From Oscillospiraceae bacterium (GTDB taxonomy: Bacteria > Bacillota > Clostridia > Oscillospirales > CAG-272), in assembly GCA_015063385.1 (NCBI GenBank), contig SVUG01000002.1:144898-184141 (forward strand): 39,244 nt of DNA. The letters are read 5' to 3'. Shown piece after piece: positions 1 through 7,982 of this stretch. The position numbers were made by a program, and so were the translations under genes. The notes beneath the pieces are model-generated. The model was not told the origin of the DNA, made no database searches, and worked only from the letters and a program-made list of their open reading frames with translations. Each line of letters begins with the position of its first letter. Within the stretch, counting starts at the first letter, position 1.

Positions 1-65
1 GGCTTGCCAGCAAGCGCGAACGATTTATATTTCAAGGAATATGCGAAAATTTTTAATTTTCGGCG

Positions 66-116
66 TGATGCCGCAGGGCAGCACGGCTAATTTTGCTGAA
101 AGGAAAATTAGCATCA
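66..116 (-). other. Inverted repeats at the start of an outgoing transcript
   Basis: A perfect 9-base stem (GCTAATTTT at 86-94 with AAAATTAGC at 104-112) sits inside an outer pair TGATGC (66-71) and GCATCA (111-116). A further GCCG/CGGC pair lies at 70-87, and a CGAAAATT/AATTTTCG hairpin follows closer to the edge. The set could form a branched leader RNA. I do not recognise a known riboswitch consensus; it could also be chance structure. Confidence 0.35.
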
Positions 117-121
117 TATAG

Positions 122-150
122 ATTATAGCTTTTTTTCACAGAATATTCAA
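122..150 (-). promoter_or_regulatory. Sigma-A type promoter reading out of the left edge
   Basis: On the minus strand a -35 TTGAAT (145-150) and a -10 TATAAT (122-127) are separated by 17 bases. Transcription would start near 115 and run toward position 1, so the gene it serves lies outside the window. The transcript would begin directly with the hairpin at 86-112. It is separate from the ZIP gene, whose terminator lies just upstream. Confidence 0.6.
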
Positions 151-183
151 GAGCATTTTTGCAAAAAACTCCTAAAAAGACAG

Positions 184-217
184 AAAGCAGCTCCCCGAAA
201 ATCAGGGGAGCAGCTTT
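184..217 (-). terminator. Intrinsic terminator of the ZIP gene
   Basis: The stem is AAAGC + one T.T mismatch + GCTCCCC paired with GGGGAGC and GCTTT, with an 8-base loop. On the minus strand it is followed by a T-rich stretch. It starts 3 bases after the ZIP stop codon. Confidence 0.8.
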
Positions 218-219
218 TG

Positions 220-1002
220 TCATATTATCGCATCGAAAATCAGCATAAAGGTAAAGCCGATAAGAAGAAAGTAGGTGGCGAGGTGTCCCCCCTCACGAGA
301 ATGGGTGTCGGGGATAAGCTCGTCGCTTATGACGTAGAGCATCGTACCGCCTGCAAAAGCGAGCGCAAACGGCAAGACTGCTGAAGAAATACTGACGGCA
401 AAATATCCGATAAACGTGCCGATAATCTCCACCACGCCCGTCATCGCAGCGATAAAGAAGGTCCGCCCGCGCGAAATCCCGGCGCCGAGCATAGCGAGGA
501 AAACTATCATTCCCTCGGGAATATTTTGCAGAGCAACCGCGGTGGCTATTAGTATGGCATCACCGATTTCACCCGTGCCGAAGCCAACGCCTGCGGCTAT
601 TCCCTCGGGCAGATTGTGTATTGCTATCGCACCGACAAACAAGAACACACCCCGAAGTCCCTCGTCATCGTTTTTATGCCCGCCGAGGCGCATAATGCAA
701 GGGAGCAGCATATCGAGCAGATTTACCGATAGCGCGCCGAGAAATATACCTAATGTTGCGGTTATAACACCGTATTTTCCGCCATACTCCAGTGCGGGAA
801 ATATCAGTCCTATCATTGCCGCCGCCATCATAACCCCTGCCGCAAAGGCAAGGACGGCATTGGTGCGTCTCTCGGTGATTTTCTTGAAAATCAGTCCCAA
901 AACAGCCCCGAATATCGTCGCACCGCCTACGCCGAGCGCGGTAAGTATAACTATTTTCACTTTTAAGGTCCAAAATCCTTTGTAGTCTTGGAGTAAATCC
1001 AT
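220..1002 (-). CDS. ZIP family divalent metal transporter
   Basis: A 260-residue integral membrane protein of the ZIP family, which moves Zn2+, Fe2+ or Mn2+ into the cytoplasm. The family signature is clear: HNLPEG in one membrane helix (about residue 129) and QNIPEG in the next (about 157), whose His, Asn and Glu form the metal site. About eight hydrophobic segments are visible, and a His-containing loop (GGHKNDDEG) lies between helices 3 and 4. The start is taken at 1002 because AAAAGGAG sits immediately upstream, although the spacing is short; an upstream ATG at 1038 has no ribosome binding site. A weak promoter-like TAAAAT lies just upstream. The gene stands alone, with its own terminator. 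Which metal it carries cannot be told from sequence. Confidence 0.9.
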   Translation of the reverse strand: MDLLQDYKGFWTLKVKIVILTALGVGGATIFGAVLGLIFKKITERRTNAVLAFAAGVMMAAAMIGLIFPALEYGGKYGVITATLGIFLGALSVNLLDMLLPCIMRLGGHKNDDEGLRGVFLFVGAIAIHNLPEGIAAGVGFGTGEIGDAILIATAVALQNIPEGMIVFLAMLGAGISRGRTFFIAAMTGVVEIIGTFIGYFAVSISSAVLPFALAFAGGTMLYVISDELIPDTHSREGGHLATYFLLIGFTFMLIFDAII

Positions 1003-1080
1003 TACTCCTTTTACTATTTTATGCAGACACCGCCTCATCCGTCACGGCAAAACCGCCCCACATTCCAATAAATCAAAAAA

Positions 1081-1105
1081 ACAGCGCCTCTTATCGAGGC
1101 GCTGT
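1081..1105 (-). terminator. Intrinsic terminator of the surface protein gene
   Basis: A perfect 10-base stem (ACAGCGCCTC / GAGGCGCTGT, loop TTATC) is followed on the minus strand by six T. It begins 7 bases after the surface protein stop codon. Confidence 0.9.
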
Positions 1106-1112
1106 GGGTATA

Positions 1113-4100
1113 TTATATGATCATAAGAGGCAGGAACATAATCAGTCCCACGCAGCAGAATATAATTACTGCGATAAGCCATATTCTGAGATTTCCGCAA
1201 GCGGTACACGTCAAGCCTTCGTAGGTATGAGGAAGCTTGGTTCCGGCTTCCATTATAGTACGAGTCTCGTCACAGTGGTCGCACTTCGCGGTTCTCGTGC
1301 CGTTCGCCTTACAGGTAGCGTCACCGTTGGATTTATAGTCGGTGAAGCTATGTCCAAGAGCGCTGCGTGTATCGGGAATGGTAAAGGTGACGTCGCAGCT
1401 CTCGCACTTTGCAGTTCTGGTGCCATCCTCGGTGCACGTCGCATTTCCGTCGGATATATAGTGAAGAAATACGTGCTGAAGCTTAGTGCCAACCTCGGTT
1501 ATCGTATCGGTAAGCTCGCAGTACTTGCACTTTGCGGTCTTGGTGCCGTCGGCGGTGCAGGTCGCGTTGCCGTCGGATACGTAATGCTCAAAGAGGTGAG
1601 CAAGGACGTTGTAGTAATCACCACTCTCCTCGGCAGCATCGTGGGAGTTTCCGAGATATCCGCCGCCCGCAGACTCGGGGTTGAACGAACGGAATCGTCC
1701 ACCCGTAATTGCAACGCTGGTGTTTGCGCTCTCGCTAACCGTAAGAAGCGCGGAATGGTCAGCCGTCTCGCCCTCGGCTACGTCGGGATTTACCGCGAAG
1801 TCGCCGCCCGTGATATTCAGGCTGCCGTTCTCAACCGCAGCAACCGTGCTCTCACCGATATAGCTGCCGTCCTCGATAGTCAGACTGCCCGCTGTCGACT
1901 CGCTGCCTATCACAAAGACCTTTGAATTACCGTTATCGGTATTTACTGTACCGTCACCGCGGAAGGTGGCTTCGGCTTCTATTACGAAGGCTACCGCTGC
2001 CGCAGGACTAAGAGTAATCGTCTGATACTTCATATCAACGGTGACAGCCTTGTCAATTGTCACGCTATCAGCCAGCTTATGCGAGGCGATAACATTGATA
2101 ACGTCGCCGTCCTCTGCCGCCGCAACAGCCTCGGCAAGAGTGTCGTACTTCGCACCGTCAATAGAGGCAACAGGAGTCAGAATAACAGTATAAAGCTCGG
2201 TTTCATTGGAGTATACGGGGTGATATCCCTCTGCAGTCCAGTCGGTAGGATTCTCACGGAACGAGCCGCCCTCAATCTCAAAGGTGACACCGCTGTAAAT
2301 CTTAAATCCGCCAAGATAAGTACCGCCCGTGACGGTGATGTTAGAGCTATCGTAAACCAAAAGTCTGCCGTTTAAAGTGCCGCCGATATTCAAATCAGCA
2401 GTCGTTCTCGCAAGCTGTAATTCGCAATTCAGCTGTCCGTCTACCTTGTAGTCGGTGACCTTATAGAATCTAATGATACCACCGTCAATCACTACGTTCT
2501 CGCCTATTACCGTGCGACCGGCAAAATATGATGATGCCGCTGAAGTGACGGTATTTTTTTCGTGCCTGATAATACCTGCGTTAAGCTCAACCACAGACGT
2601 GCTTGCATAAGCGTATACGGTAGATGTGCGGTTGCTGAGGTTTTTCTCTATAACACCGCCGTTCATAATAAACGTTCCGTTACCGTGAACGTATATTGTA
2701 GCCGAGGTCACGTTTCCTATGATTACGTTGGTGTTATCGTGAATGCTTCCGTCATTCATCGTAAGTTTACCACCGCTATGCAGAATCAGGAAAGAGCCTG
2801 CACCGGTATAAAGCGTGTTATGATGCACTTCACCGCCGTTCATAATTACGTGACCGTTCACGTAGGCAACTCCGCCGTTTCCTCCTTCAGCGTGATTATA
2901 GCTTACTTCTGCACCCTCGTTGATTGCCCATTCAGCACCGGAAGGTATCCTTGCAACCGAATTTCCACCAAAAGAGCAGTTGTGAGTAGCTACTGCCCCA
3001 TCGTTCATTGTAAGGGTTGCACCGGAGGCAACGTAAAACGGTGATGCCTCGCCGGTTGTCTGATAATTGTTCTTTACGATGGCGTTATTCATAATTACAG
3101 AGCCGCTTATATTGAACATATAATCGGTTGCAACCGGAGCTCCCGCCTCGGGAGTCACAAAGGAGGTGGCAACTGACGTCGAGCCGTTTGCGAGCATACA
3201 CTCATTCAGCAGCTCGTAATCTATCGTCCACTCGTTGCCGCCGTCAACGGTAATACCGCCATCAAGCGTAAGAGTTGCACCCGCCTCTACGGTAAAGAGG
3301 TTGCCTGTGTAGGAATCAGAGCGTACTACGCTGTACGCACCCTCAAGGAGAATATCGCTCGACAGGGTGATAGAGCTATCAAGGTCAACGTCGTGAAGAA
3401 GCGTGACTGTGCCGCCGCCTGCGGTATTTGCCGCAGCTATTGCTTCCTCAAGCGAGTCGTAATTTACACCGCCAAAGGACGCCTCATAATACTTGTTTAC
3501 AGTATAGAAGCCGCTTGCCTCATCATAAACTGCCTCGTAGTAGTCGGCAAGATATGCACTCGGGTCATTCTTATATAATCCGCCGGTGATGGAGAGAGCC
3601 GAGCCCTCCGCAACAACAAATTGCCCAAGCCAATTACCGCCGCTTATAGTGGTAGTTATTGATCCATCGATCGATACATCGCCATCTATCGTTCCGTTAA
3701 TATCAATTTCATCAGAGAACTTGCGTATCTGAACGTCACAAATCATCGTTCCGTCCATTACAAAATCACCCTTTGAAAATCTAAATACACCACCCTCTAT
3801 CAGCATATCTTCGCCAATATAAGTAGGGCCGCTTGCAAGACCGGTGTATCCCGTCGGTGCGGTAGCACGCAATTCTTGACGTATTATACCCGCATTAAGC
3901 TCCAGAGAGGACGTAGCTGCCTTTGCATATATGCCCGTGTTTCCGTTAGAGTAATTTTTCTCTATCACTCCGCCGTTCATCACGAACTTTGTTCCGTCAT
4001 ATACGTAAATAATACCGGCAACAGTACCCGTTGAAACAGCACTGGTATTTTCATTTATAGAACCGCCGTTCATTGTGAACAAGCCGCCTCCATAAACTAT

Positions 4101-4538
4101 AACGAATACGCCCGCACCGTCTTTTTGAGTATTATGATGAACCTCGCCGCCGTTCATAGTGAGCCGTCCGCTAATCCAGGAGGTAGCACCGTTTCCGCCA
4201 CCGTGGTTATAGCTTATTTCAGCACCTTCATTGATTATCCAATCGCCGTTCGCTGCACAATATACAACCGCCCTGTTTTTATCAGAGGCGTTATGGGTCG
4301 CAACTGCGCCGCTATTCATAGTCAGGCTTGCTCCGCCCGCAATATAGAATACACTCGCCGAATCGTTTGAAGCATAATGATTTTTAACGGTGGCACTGTT
4401 CATTACCAGATGACCGTTAATATTAAACGCATAAGTAGTCGCCTTAGGTGCTCCCGCCTCAGCAGTCAGGAAGGTGTTGGAGTCAATATTTGCTCCATTT
4501 GCCATCATACAAGCATAAAGAGCGTCGTAATCAAGCAC
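1113..4538 (-). CDS. Beta-helix surface protein, C-terminal part (frameshifted)
   Basis: This is the 3' part of the surface protein that begins at 7642. It has no credible start of its own: its first in-frame GTG lies inside a repeat unit, and adding one base near 4567 joins it seamlessly to the upstream reading frame. It carries the rest of module 3, a fourth module beginning ASFGGVNYDSLEEA, and a shorter fifth that starts ASIDGAKYDTLAEA. Next come three roughly 40-residue cysteine modules (DGNATC..DGT.TAKC..C), a final short CxxC and a hydrophobic helix ending at the C-terminus. Units of the kind MNGGxxHHN recur every 20-30 residues, typical of right-handed parallel beta-helices. Inferred role: a long extracellular adhesin or binding fibre held by the C-terminal membrane helix; there is no LPXTG motif. 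Confidence 0.8.
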   Translation of the reverse strand: MLDYDALYACMMANGANIDSNTFLTAEAGAPKATTYAFNINGHLVMNSATVKNHYASNDSASVFYIAGGASLTMNSGAVATHNASDKNRAVVYCAANGDWIINEGAEISYNHGGGNGATSWISGRLTMNGGEVHHNTQKDGAGVFVIVYGGGLFTMNGGSINENTSAVSTGTVAGIIYVYDGTKFVMNGGVIEKNYSNGNTGIYAKAATSSLELNAGIIRQELRATAPTGYTGLASGPTYIGEDMLIEGGVFRFSKGDFVMDGTMICDVQIRKFSDEIDINGTIDGDVSIDGSITTTISGGNWLGQFVVAEGSALSITGGLYKNDPSAYLADYYEAVYDEASGFYTVNKYYEASFGGVNYDSLEEAIAAANTAGGGTVTLLHDVDLDSSITLSSDILLEGAYSVVRSDSYTGNLFTVEAGATLTLDGGITVDGGNEWTIDYELLNECMLANGSTSVATSFVTPEAGAPVATDYMFNISGSVIMNNAIVKNNYQTTGEASPFYVASGATLTMNDGAVATHNCSFGGNSVARIPSGAEWAINEGAEVSYNHAEGGNGGVAYVNGHVIMNGGEVHHNTLYTGAGSFLILHSGGKLTMNDGSIHDNTNVIIGNVTSATIYVHGNGTFIMNGGVIEKNLSNRTSTVYAYASTSVVELNAGIIRHEKNTVTSAASSYFAGRTVIGENVVIDGGIIRFYKVTDYKVDGQLNCELQLARTTADLNIGGTLNGRLLVYDSSNITVTGGTYLGGFKIYSGVTFEIEGGSFRENPTDWTAEGYHPVYSNETELYTVILTPVASIDGAKYDTLAEAVAAAEDGDVINVIASHKLADSVTIDKAVTVDMKYQTITLSPAAAVAFVIEAEATFRGDGTVNTDNGNSKVFVIGSESTAGSLTIEDGSYIGESTVAAVENGSLNITGGDFAVNPDVAEGETADHSALLTVSESANTSVAITGGRFRSFNPESAGGGYLGNSHDAAEESGDYYNVLAHLFEHYVSDGNATCTADGTKTAKCKYCELTDTITEVGTKLQHVFLHYISDGNATCTEDGTRTAKCESCDVTFTIPDTRSALGHSFTDYKSNGDATCKANGTRTAKCDHCDETRTIMEAGTKLPHTYEGLTCTACGNLRIWLIAVIIFCCVGLIMFLPLMII
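3287..3596. repeat. Long direct repeat in surface gene, copy 1
   Basis: This 310-base stretch matches 4597-4906 with only scattered substitutions and no gap. It encodes the start of a module (SYTGNLFTV backwards through to the end of the preceding NPSAYLAD segment). The offset between copies is 1310, one less than a multiple of three, which agrees with the single-base deletion between them. Confidence 0.85.
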
Positions 4539-7500
4539 CCACTCGTTGCCGCCGTCAACGGTAATACGCCGTCAAGGGTGAGCGTGCAGTCTGCATCTAC
4601 GGTAAAGAGGTTGCCTGTGTAGGAATCCGAGCGTACTACGCTGTACGCACCCTCGAGGAGAATATCGCTCGACAGGGTGATAGAGCTATCAAGGTCAACG
4701 TCGTGAAGAAGCGTGACTGTACCGCCGCCTGCGGTATTCGCCGCAGCTATTGCTTCCTCAAGCGTGACGTAATCCACACCGCCAAATGACGCCTCGTAAT
4801 ACTTTTTGACAGTATAGAATCCGCTTGCCTCATCGTAAACTGCCTCGTAGCAGTCAGCAAGATATGCACTCGGGTCATTCTTAAATAATCCGCCGGTGAT
4901 GGAGAGGGCTGCACCGTCTGCTACTATAAACTCACCTTCCCATACGCCGCCGTTAATAGCGGTGTTGGCACCCGAAACATATATGTCGCCCGTCACCGTA
5001 CCGCTACCCGAATACGTGGTAGTGGCTCCGGCAAGATAAACATCTGTTTCTATACGTCCGTAGTTTTCTGCATTAGCATTAAATATAGTTCTCCAACCGG
5101 TTACGGTCATATCCTCACCGAAATAAACGTCACCGGAGTAATAACCTGCGTAACCGTCCTTGTAGTCGGTCATATTGACCTTGTCTTTATAGTAACCGTC
5201 TGTTTGCTCCTGAACTATCGTTCCACCGTTAAGATTAAGGGTTGAATTGTTGCTTCCCTTAACGATAGTAGAGGTACGTGAGCTGAAATTATCCTCGAAC
5301 AGTCCGTCATTCATAGTCATTGTACCGGTACTGCCGGAATGAATATATATCGTACAGCCCCAACCGCCGCCAAAGGCAAGATTATGGTGAACGTAGCAGT
5401 CGTTAATAGTAAGGTTGCCGGCACCGTACATCATTAAAAACGATCCACTACCGGTATGATTGATGTTATGGTGTATCTCACCGCCATTCATAGTCAAGTT
5501 GCCGTTGGTGGTGACCAAACCGCCATTTCCCTTAGCAAAGTTGTGGCTAACCTCTGCACCCTCGTTAATAATCCACTCAGCACCGGCAGGCAGAATAACG
5601 GCTACGTTGTTATTCATCTTGCAGTTGTGCGTGATTTTAGCTCCGTCGTTCATTGTCAAAACACCGGGAGAAACCAGCTGGAATGCAGAGTAGCTTGCCG
5701 AATACTGATTCTGTACGATAGCATCGTTTAGAACAACATTTCCTGCAACATAAAACATATGTCCGGTTGCAACGGGTGCATCGGTTTCCGGAGTAACGTA
5801 AGTGCCGCTGGTAGCGTCATCGTGCCATTCAGCCTTAACCTTCTCCTCGTCAAGCACCCAATTATTACCGCCGTCGATGGTAATACCGCCGTCGAGCGTG
5901 AGCGTTGCACCTGCCGCTACATTAAAGAGAGTACCCGTGTAGTTTTCAAGAGGTGCTTTAGCACGGGATATAATATAATCACCGGTTAAAGTGATATTGC
6001 TGCTTACGCCTATTTGCTCCGAGACGTAGGTCGAACGAAGGAGAGATACCTCACCGCCGCCCACAGCATTGGCTGCCGCTATCGCCTCGGCAAGAGTTGC
6101 ATATTCCGCACCGCCAAAGCTAGCAACGTTTCCACTGTAAACGATATAAAGACCGGTCTCTGCGTCATAGAACGACTGGCTGCCGGCAGCAAGATATGCC
6201 GCAGGGTTCGTGCGGAAGATACCGCTGGTTATAGAAAGCTTTGCTCCCGATGCAAGATTAAAGCTACCGTTATATGTACCCGATGTGATTTTAAGCGTTC
6301 CGTTTGCAGGAACGGAAATGTCACCGTTCCAGGTACCGCCGTTAAGCGTCATATTCGTAGACGAATTGATAACGTCACCTTCAATAACTCCGCTTGCGGT
6401 AATAGTTCTGGCATTAGAGAAGAGCACGAGGTCGCAATTTAAATGTCCGTCAATGGTGGCAGATGCGTATCTTAATCTGAATCTGCCCTCCTCAATAGTC
6501 ATACCGGGGGCGATGTACAAAGCTCCTCTGGATTCGCTCTCATAGGGGCAATCGCTGGCACTCTGTCCTTGGCGGATTATTCCACCATTAAGATTCAGCT
6601 TTGATGTAGCCTGATATCCGCTTATTGTGGGCGAGGCATTACTGTAATTATTTTCAATTACGCCACCGTTCATGTTAAACGTACCGTTAGCGTGGCAATA
6701 AATCGTTGCTCCTGAGCCGGTGCTGGTTGAAACGTCGGTGTTCTCGTAAATGTGACCGCCGTTAAGCGTCATAACAGTGTTGCCCGCAACCGCACTGCTG
6801 CTATGTATCATTACGAAGGAGCCTGCACCCCAGGTCTGCGTATTATGGTGAACGTCACCGCCGTTCATAGTGAGTCGGCCTGTAATCCAAGCAACACCGC
6901 CGTTGCCCTCTGTTGAATGATTATAGCTAACTTCGGCACCGTCGTTAATAATCCAGTCACCGTTTAATGCACAGTGTACGAGTGCTATATTTTGATCCGT
7001 GCAGTTATGCGTAGCAGTTGCACCGCTGTTCATAGTCAGGCTTGCTCCGCCCGCAATATAGAATACACTTGCATATTCATTCACAGTATAATGGTTTTTA
7101 ACGGTAGCATTATTCATCACGATATTACCGTAAATCTTAATTGCATAAACGGTCGCCTTAGGAGCACCCGCTTCTGCGGTCACGAACTGGGTGGTTTCAA
7201 CTCCCACTCCGTTTGCCGCCATACAAGCGTTCAGAAGGTCCATATCTATCGTCCACTCGTTGCCGCCGTCGATAGTTATGCCGCCGTCGAGAGTGAGCGT
7301 CACACCTGCGGCAACGTTGAAAAGAGTCTCCGTGTAGGAGTCTGCACGGTAGATTGTATATTTACCCGTGAGGGTGACGTTCTTGGAAATGGTCAGGCAC
7401 TCCGACAGATTTACGTCGCGAAGGACGGTGACTGTGCCACCGCTTGCCGATGAGTTTGCCGCTTCTATAGCATCAGAGAGATTCTCGTAATAAAGCTCGC

Positions 7501-7642
7501 CAAACTGCGCGTCATAGGGGCTCGTGCTATCAGCCGCAAAGGTGAAAAGCACAAGCAGAGAAAATAGCATAAGAGCCGATATTACGGAAAGAACCGCTCT
7601 TGTGAGCCTCGTAGTCCTCTTTCTTTCTTCGTTAGTATTCAT
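4505..7642 (-). CDS. Beta-helix surface protein, N-terminal part (frameshifted)
   Basis: The start at 7642 is supported by GAAGGAGGA 7 bases upstream. Residues 1-37 form a signal peptide (basic start, hydrophobic core, FAA before the mature chain). Large modules of about 440-490 residues follow. Each opens with a segment like ASFGGxxYxTLEEAIAAAN, continues with LTLDGGITIDGGNxW, then a series of short N-G-rich beta-helix rungs, and closes with a GGxFxxNPxxYLA-type segment. Two modules are complete here and the third is cut: after LTLDG the frame shifts and ends with a nonsense tail at 4505. Restored, the gene spans 1113-7642 and about 2,170 residues. Similar rung motifs occur in pectate-lyase-like and polymorphic membrane proteins, which is a fold analogy and not evidence of enzyme activity. 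Confidence 0.8.
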   Translation of the reverse strand: MNTNEERKRTTRLTRAVLSVISALMLFSLLVLFTFAADSTSPYDAQFGELYYENLSDAIEAANSSASGGTVTVLRDVNLSECLTISKNVTLTGKYTIYRADSYTETLFNVAAGVTLTLDGGITIDGGNEWTIDMDLLNACMAANGVGVETTQFVTAEAGAPKATVYAIKIYGNIVMNNATVKNHYTVNEYASVFYIAGGASLTMNSGATATHNCTDQNIALVHCALNGDWIINDGAEVSYNHSTEGNGGVAWITGRLTMNGGDVHHNTQTWGAGSFVMIHSSSAVAGNTVMTLNGGHIYENTDVSTSTGSGATIYCHANGTFNMNGGVIENNYSNASPTISGYQATSKLNLNGGIIRQGQSASDCPYESESRGALYIAPGMTIEEGRFRLRYASATIDGHLNCDLVLFSNARTITASGVIEGDVINSSTNMTLNGGTWNGDISVPANGTLKITSGTYNGSFNLASGAKLSITSGIFRTNPAAYLAAGSQSFYDAETGLYIVYSGNVASFGGAEYATLAEAIAAANAVGGGEVSLLRSTYVSEQIGVSSNITLTGDYIISRAKAPLENYTGTLFNVAAGATLTLDGGITIDGGNNWVLDEEKVKAEWHDDATSGTYVTPETDAPVATGHMFYVAGNVVLNDAIVQNQYSASYSAFQLVSPGVLTMNDGAKITHNCKMNNNVAVILPAGAEWIINEGAEVSHNFAKGNGGLVTTNGNLTMNGGEIHHNINHTGSGSFLMMYGAGNLTINDCYVHHNLAFGGGWGCTIYIHSGSTGTMTMNDGLFEDNFSSRTSTIVKGSNNSTLNLNGGTIVQEQTDGYYKDKVNMTDYKDGYAGYYSGDVYFGEDMTVTGWRTIFNANAENYGRIETDVYLAGATTTYSGSGTVTGDIYVSGANTAINGGVWEGEFIVADGAALSITGGLFKNDPSAYLADCYEAVYDEASGFYTVKKYYEASFGGVDYVTLEEAIAAANTAGGGTVTLLHDVDLDSSITLSSDILLEGAYSVVRSDSYTGNLFTVDADCTLTLDGVLPLTAATSGCLITTLFMLV
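4561..4573 (-). other. One-base deletion that splits the surface protein gene
   Basis: Sister repeats read GTAATACCGCC at this place on the plus strand (for example at 3250-3260), whereas here the sequence is GTAATACGCC, one C short. With the base restored, the minus strand reads through TVDGGNEW into the downstream frame. It could be a real inactivating mutation, a phase-variation event or an assembly error between near-identical repeats. Confidence 0.85.
4597..4906. repeat. Long direct repeat in surface gene, copy 2
   Basis: Partner of 3287-3596. The nucleotide match is far closer than between other modules of the same protein, pointing to recent duplication or gene conversion. Confidence 0.85.
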
Positions 7643-7744
7643 AAAACGTCCTCCTTCCCGTCTGCTGACAGAAAACGTTATAATATATAGAATAAATTGT
7701 AAAATATAACTAAATTATTTAAAAATATATAGTTATACATGGTC

Positions 7745-7774
7745 AGTATAGCACAATAGGAATTTTTTGTCAAT
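7745..7774 (-). promoter_or_regulatory. Promoter of the surface protein gene
   Basis: A consensus -35 TTGACA (7769-7774) and a -10 TATACT (7745-7750) are 17 bases apart on the minus strand. The transcript start would be near 7738, giving a leader of about 95 bases that contains an ATAACTA/TAGTTAT inverted repeat. Confidence 0.8.
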
Positions 7775-7862
7775 AAATTTAAAGTAATTTAGGCATTTTT
7801 TGTGGAAACTTTTGGAATTGTTTCAAGCATTTCCGACATTTTTTGCGCATTTTTAAAAACAA

Positions 7863-7909
7863 AAATCCCTGCTAAAAATTGCACTTTTGATGCAAAATAG
7901 CAGGGATTT
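7863..7909 (-). terminator. Intrinsic terminator of the rimP-infB operon
   Basis: A perfect 12-base stem (AAATCCCTGCTA with TAGCAGGGATTT) is followed on the minus strand by a T-rich run. It lies about 75 bases downstream of the infB stop. The loop contains a second small GCA/TGC pairing. Confidence 0.85.
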
Positions 7910-7982
7910 GACAACTTTTATTTACTTTTTAACTGTTTTAGAGAGCTTTTTTAATTCAGAATTTCAAATTTCGAATTTCGAA

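Larger units (their letters stand above)
7643..7982. other. Intergenic region between infB and the surface protein gene
   Basis: The 340 bases hold the surface-gene promoter and leader (7643-7774), an AT-rich stretch without recognisable features (7775-7862), the infB terminator (7863-7909), and an AT-rich run with imperfect AATTTCG repeats (7955-7982). No small gene is apparent. Confidence 0.7.

Noticed and set aside
4505..4538. Two separate surface protein genes overlapping here
   Set aside because: The downstream frame has no real start, and restoring one base joins the repeat units exactly, so it is one split gene.
1113..7642. Regularly spaced repeats that might suggest a CRISPR array
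   Set aside because: The repeats are coding beta-helix units with codon-scale variation, not identical short repeats with unique spacers, and there are no cas genes.
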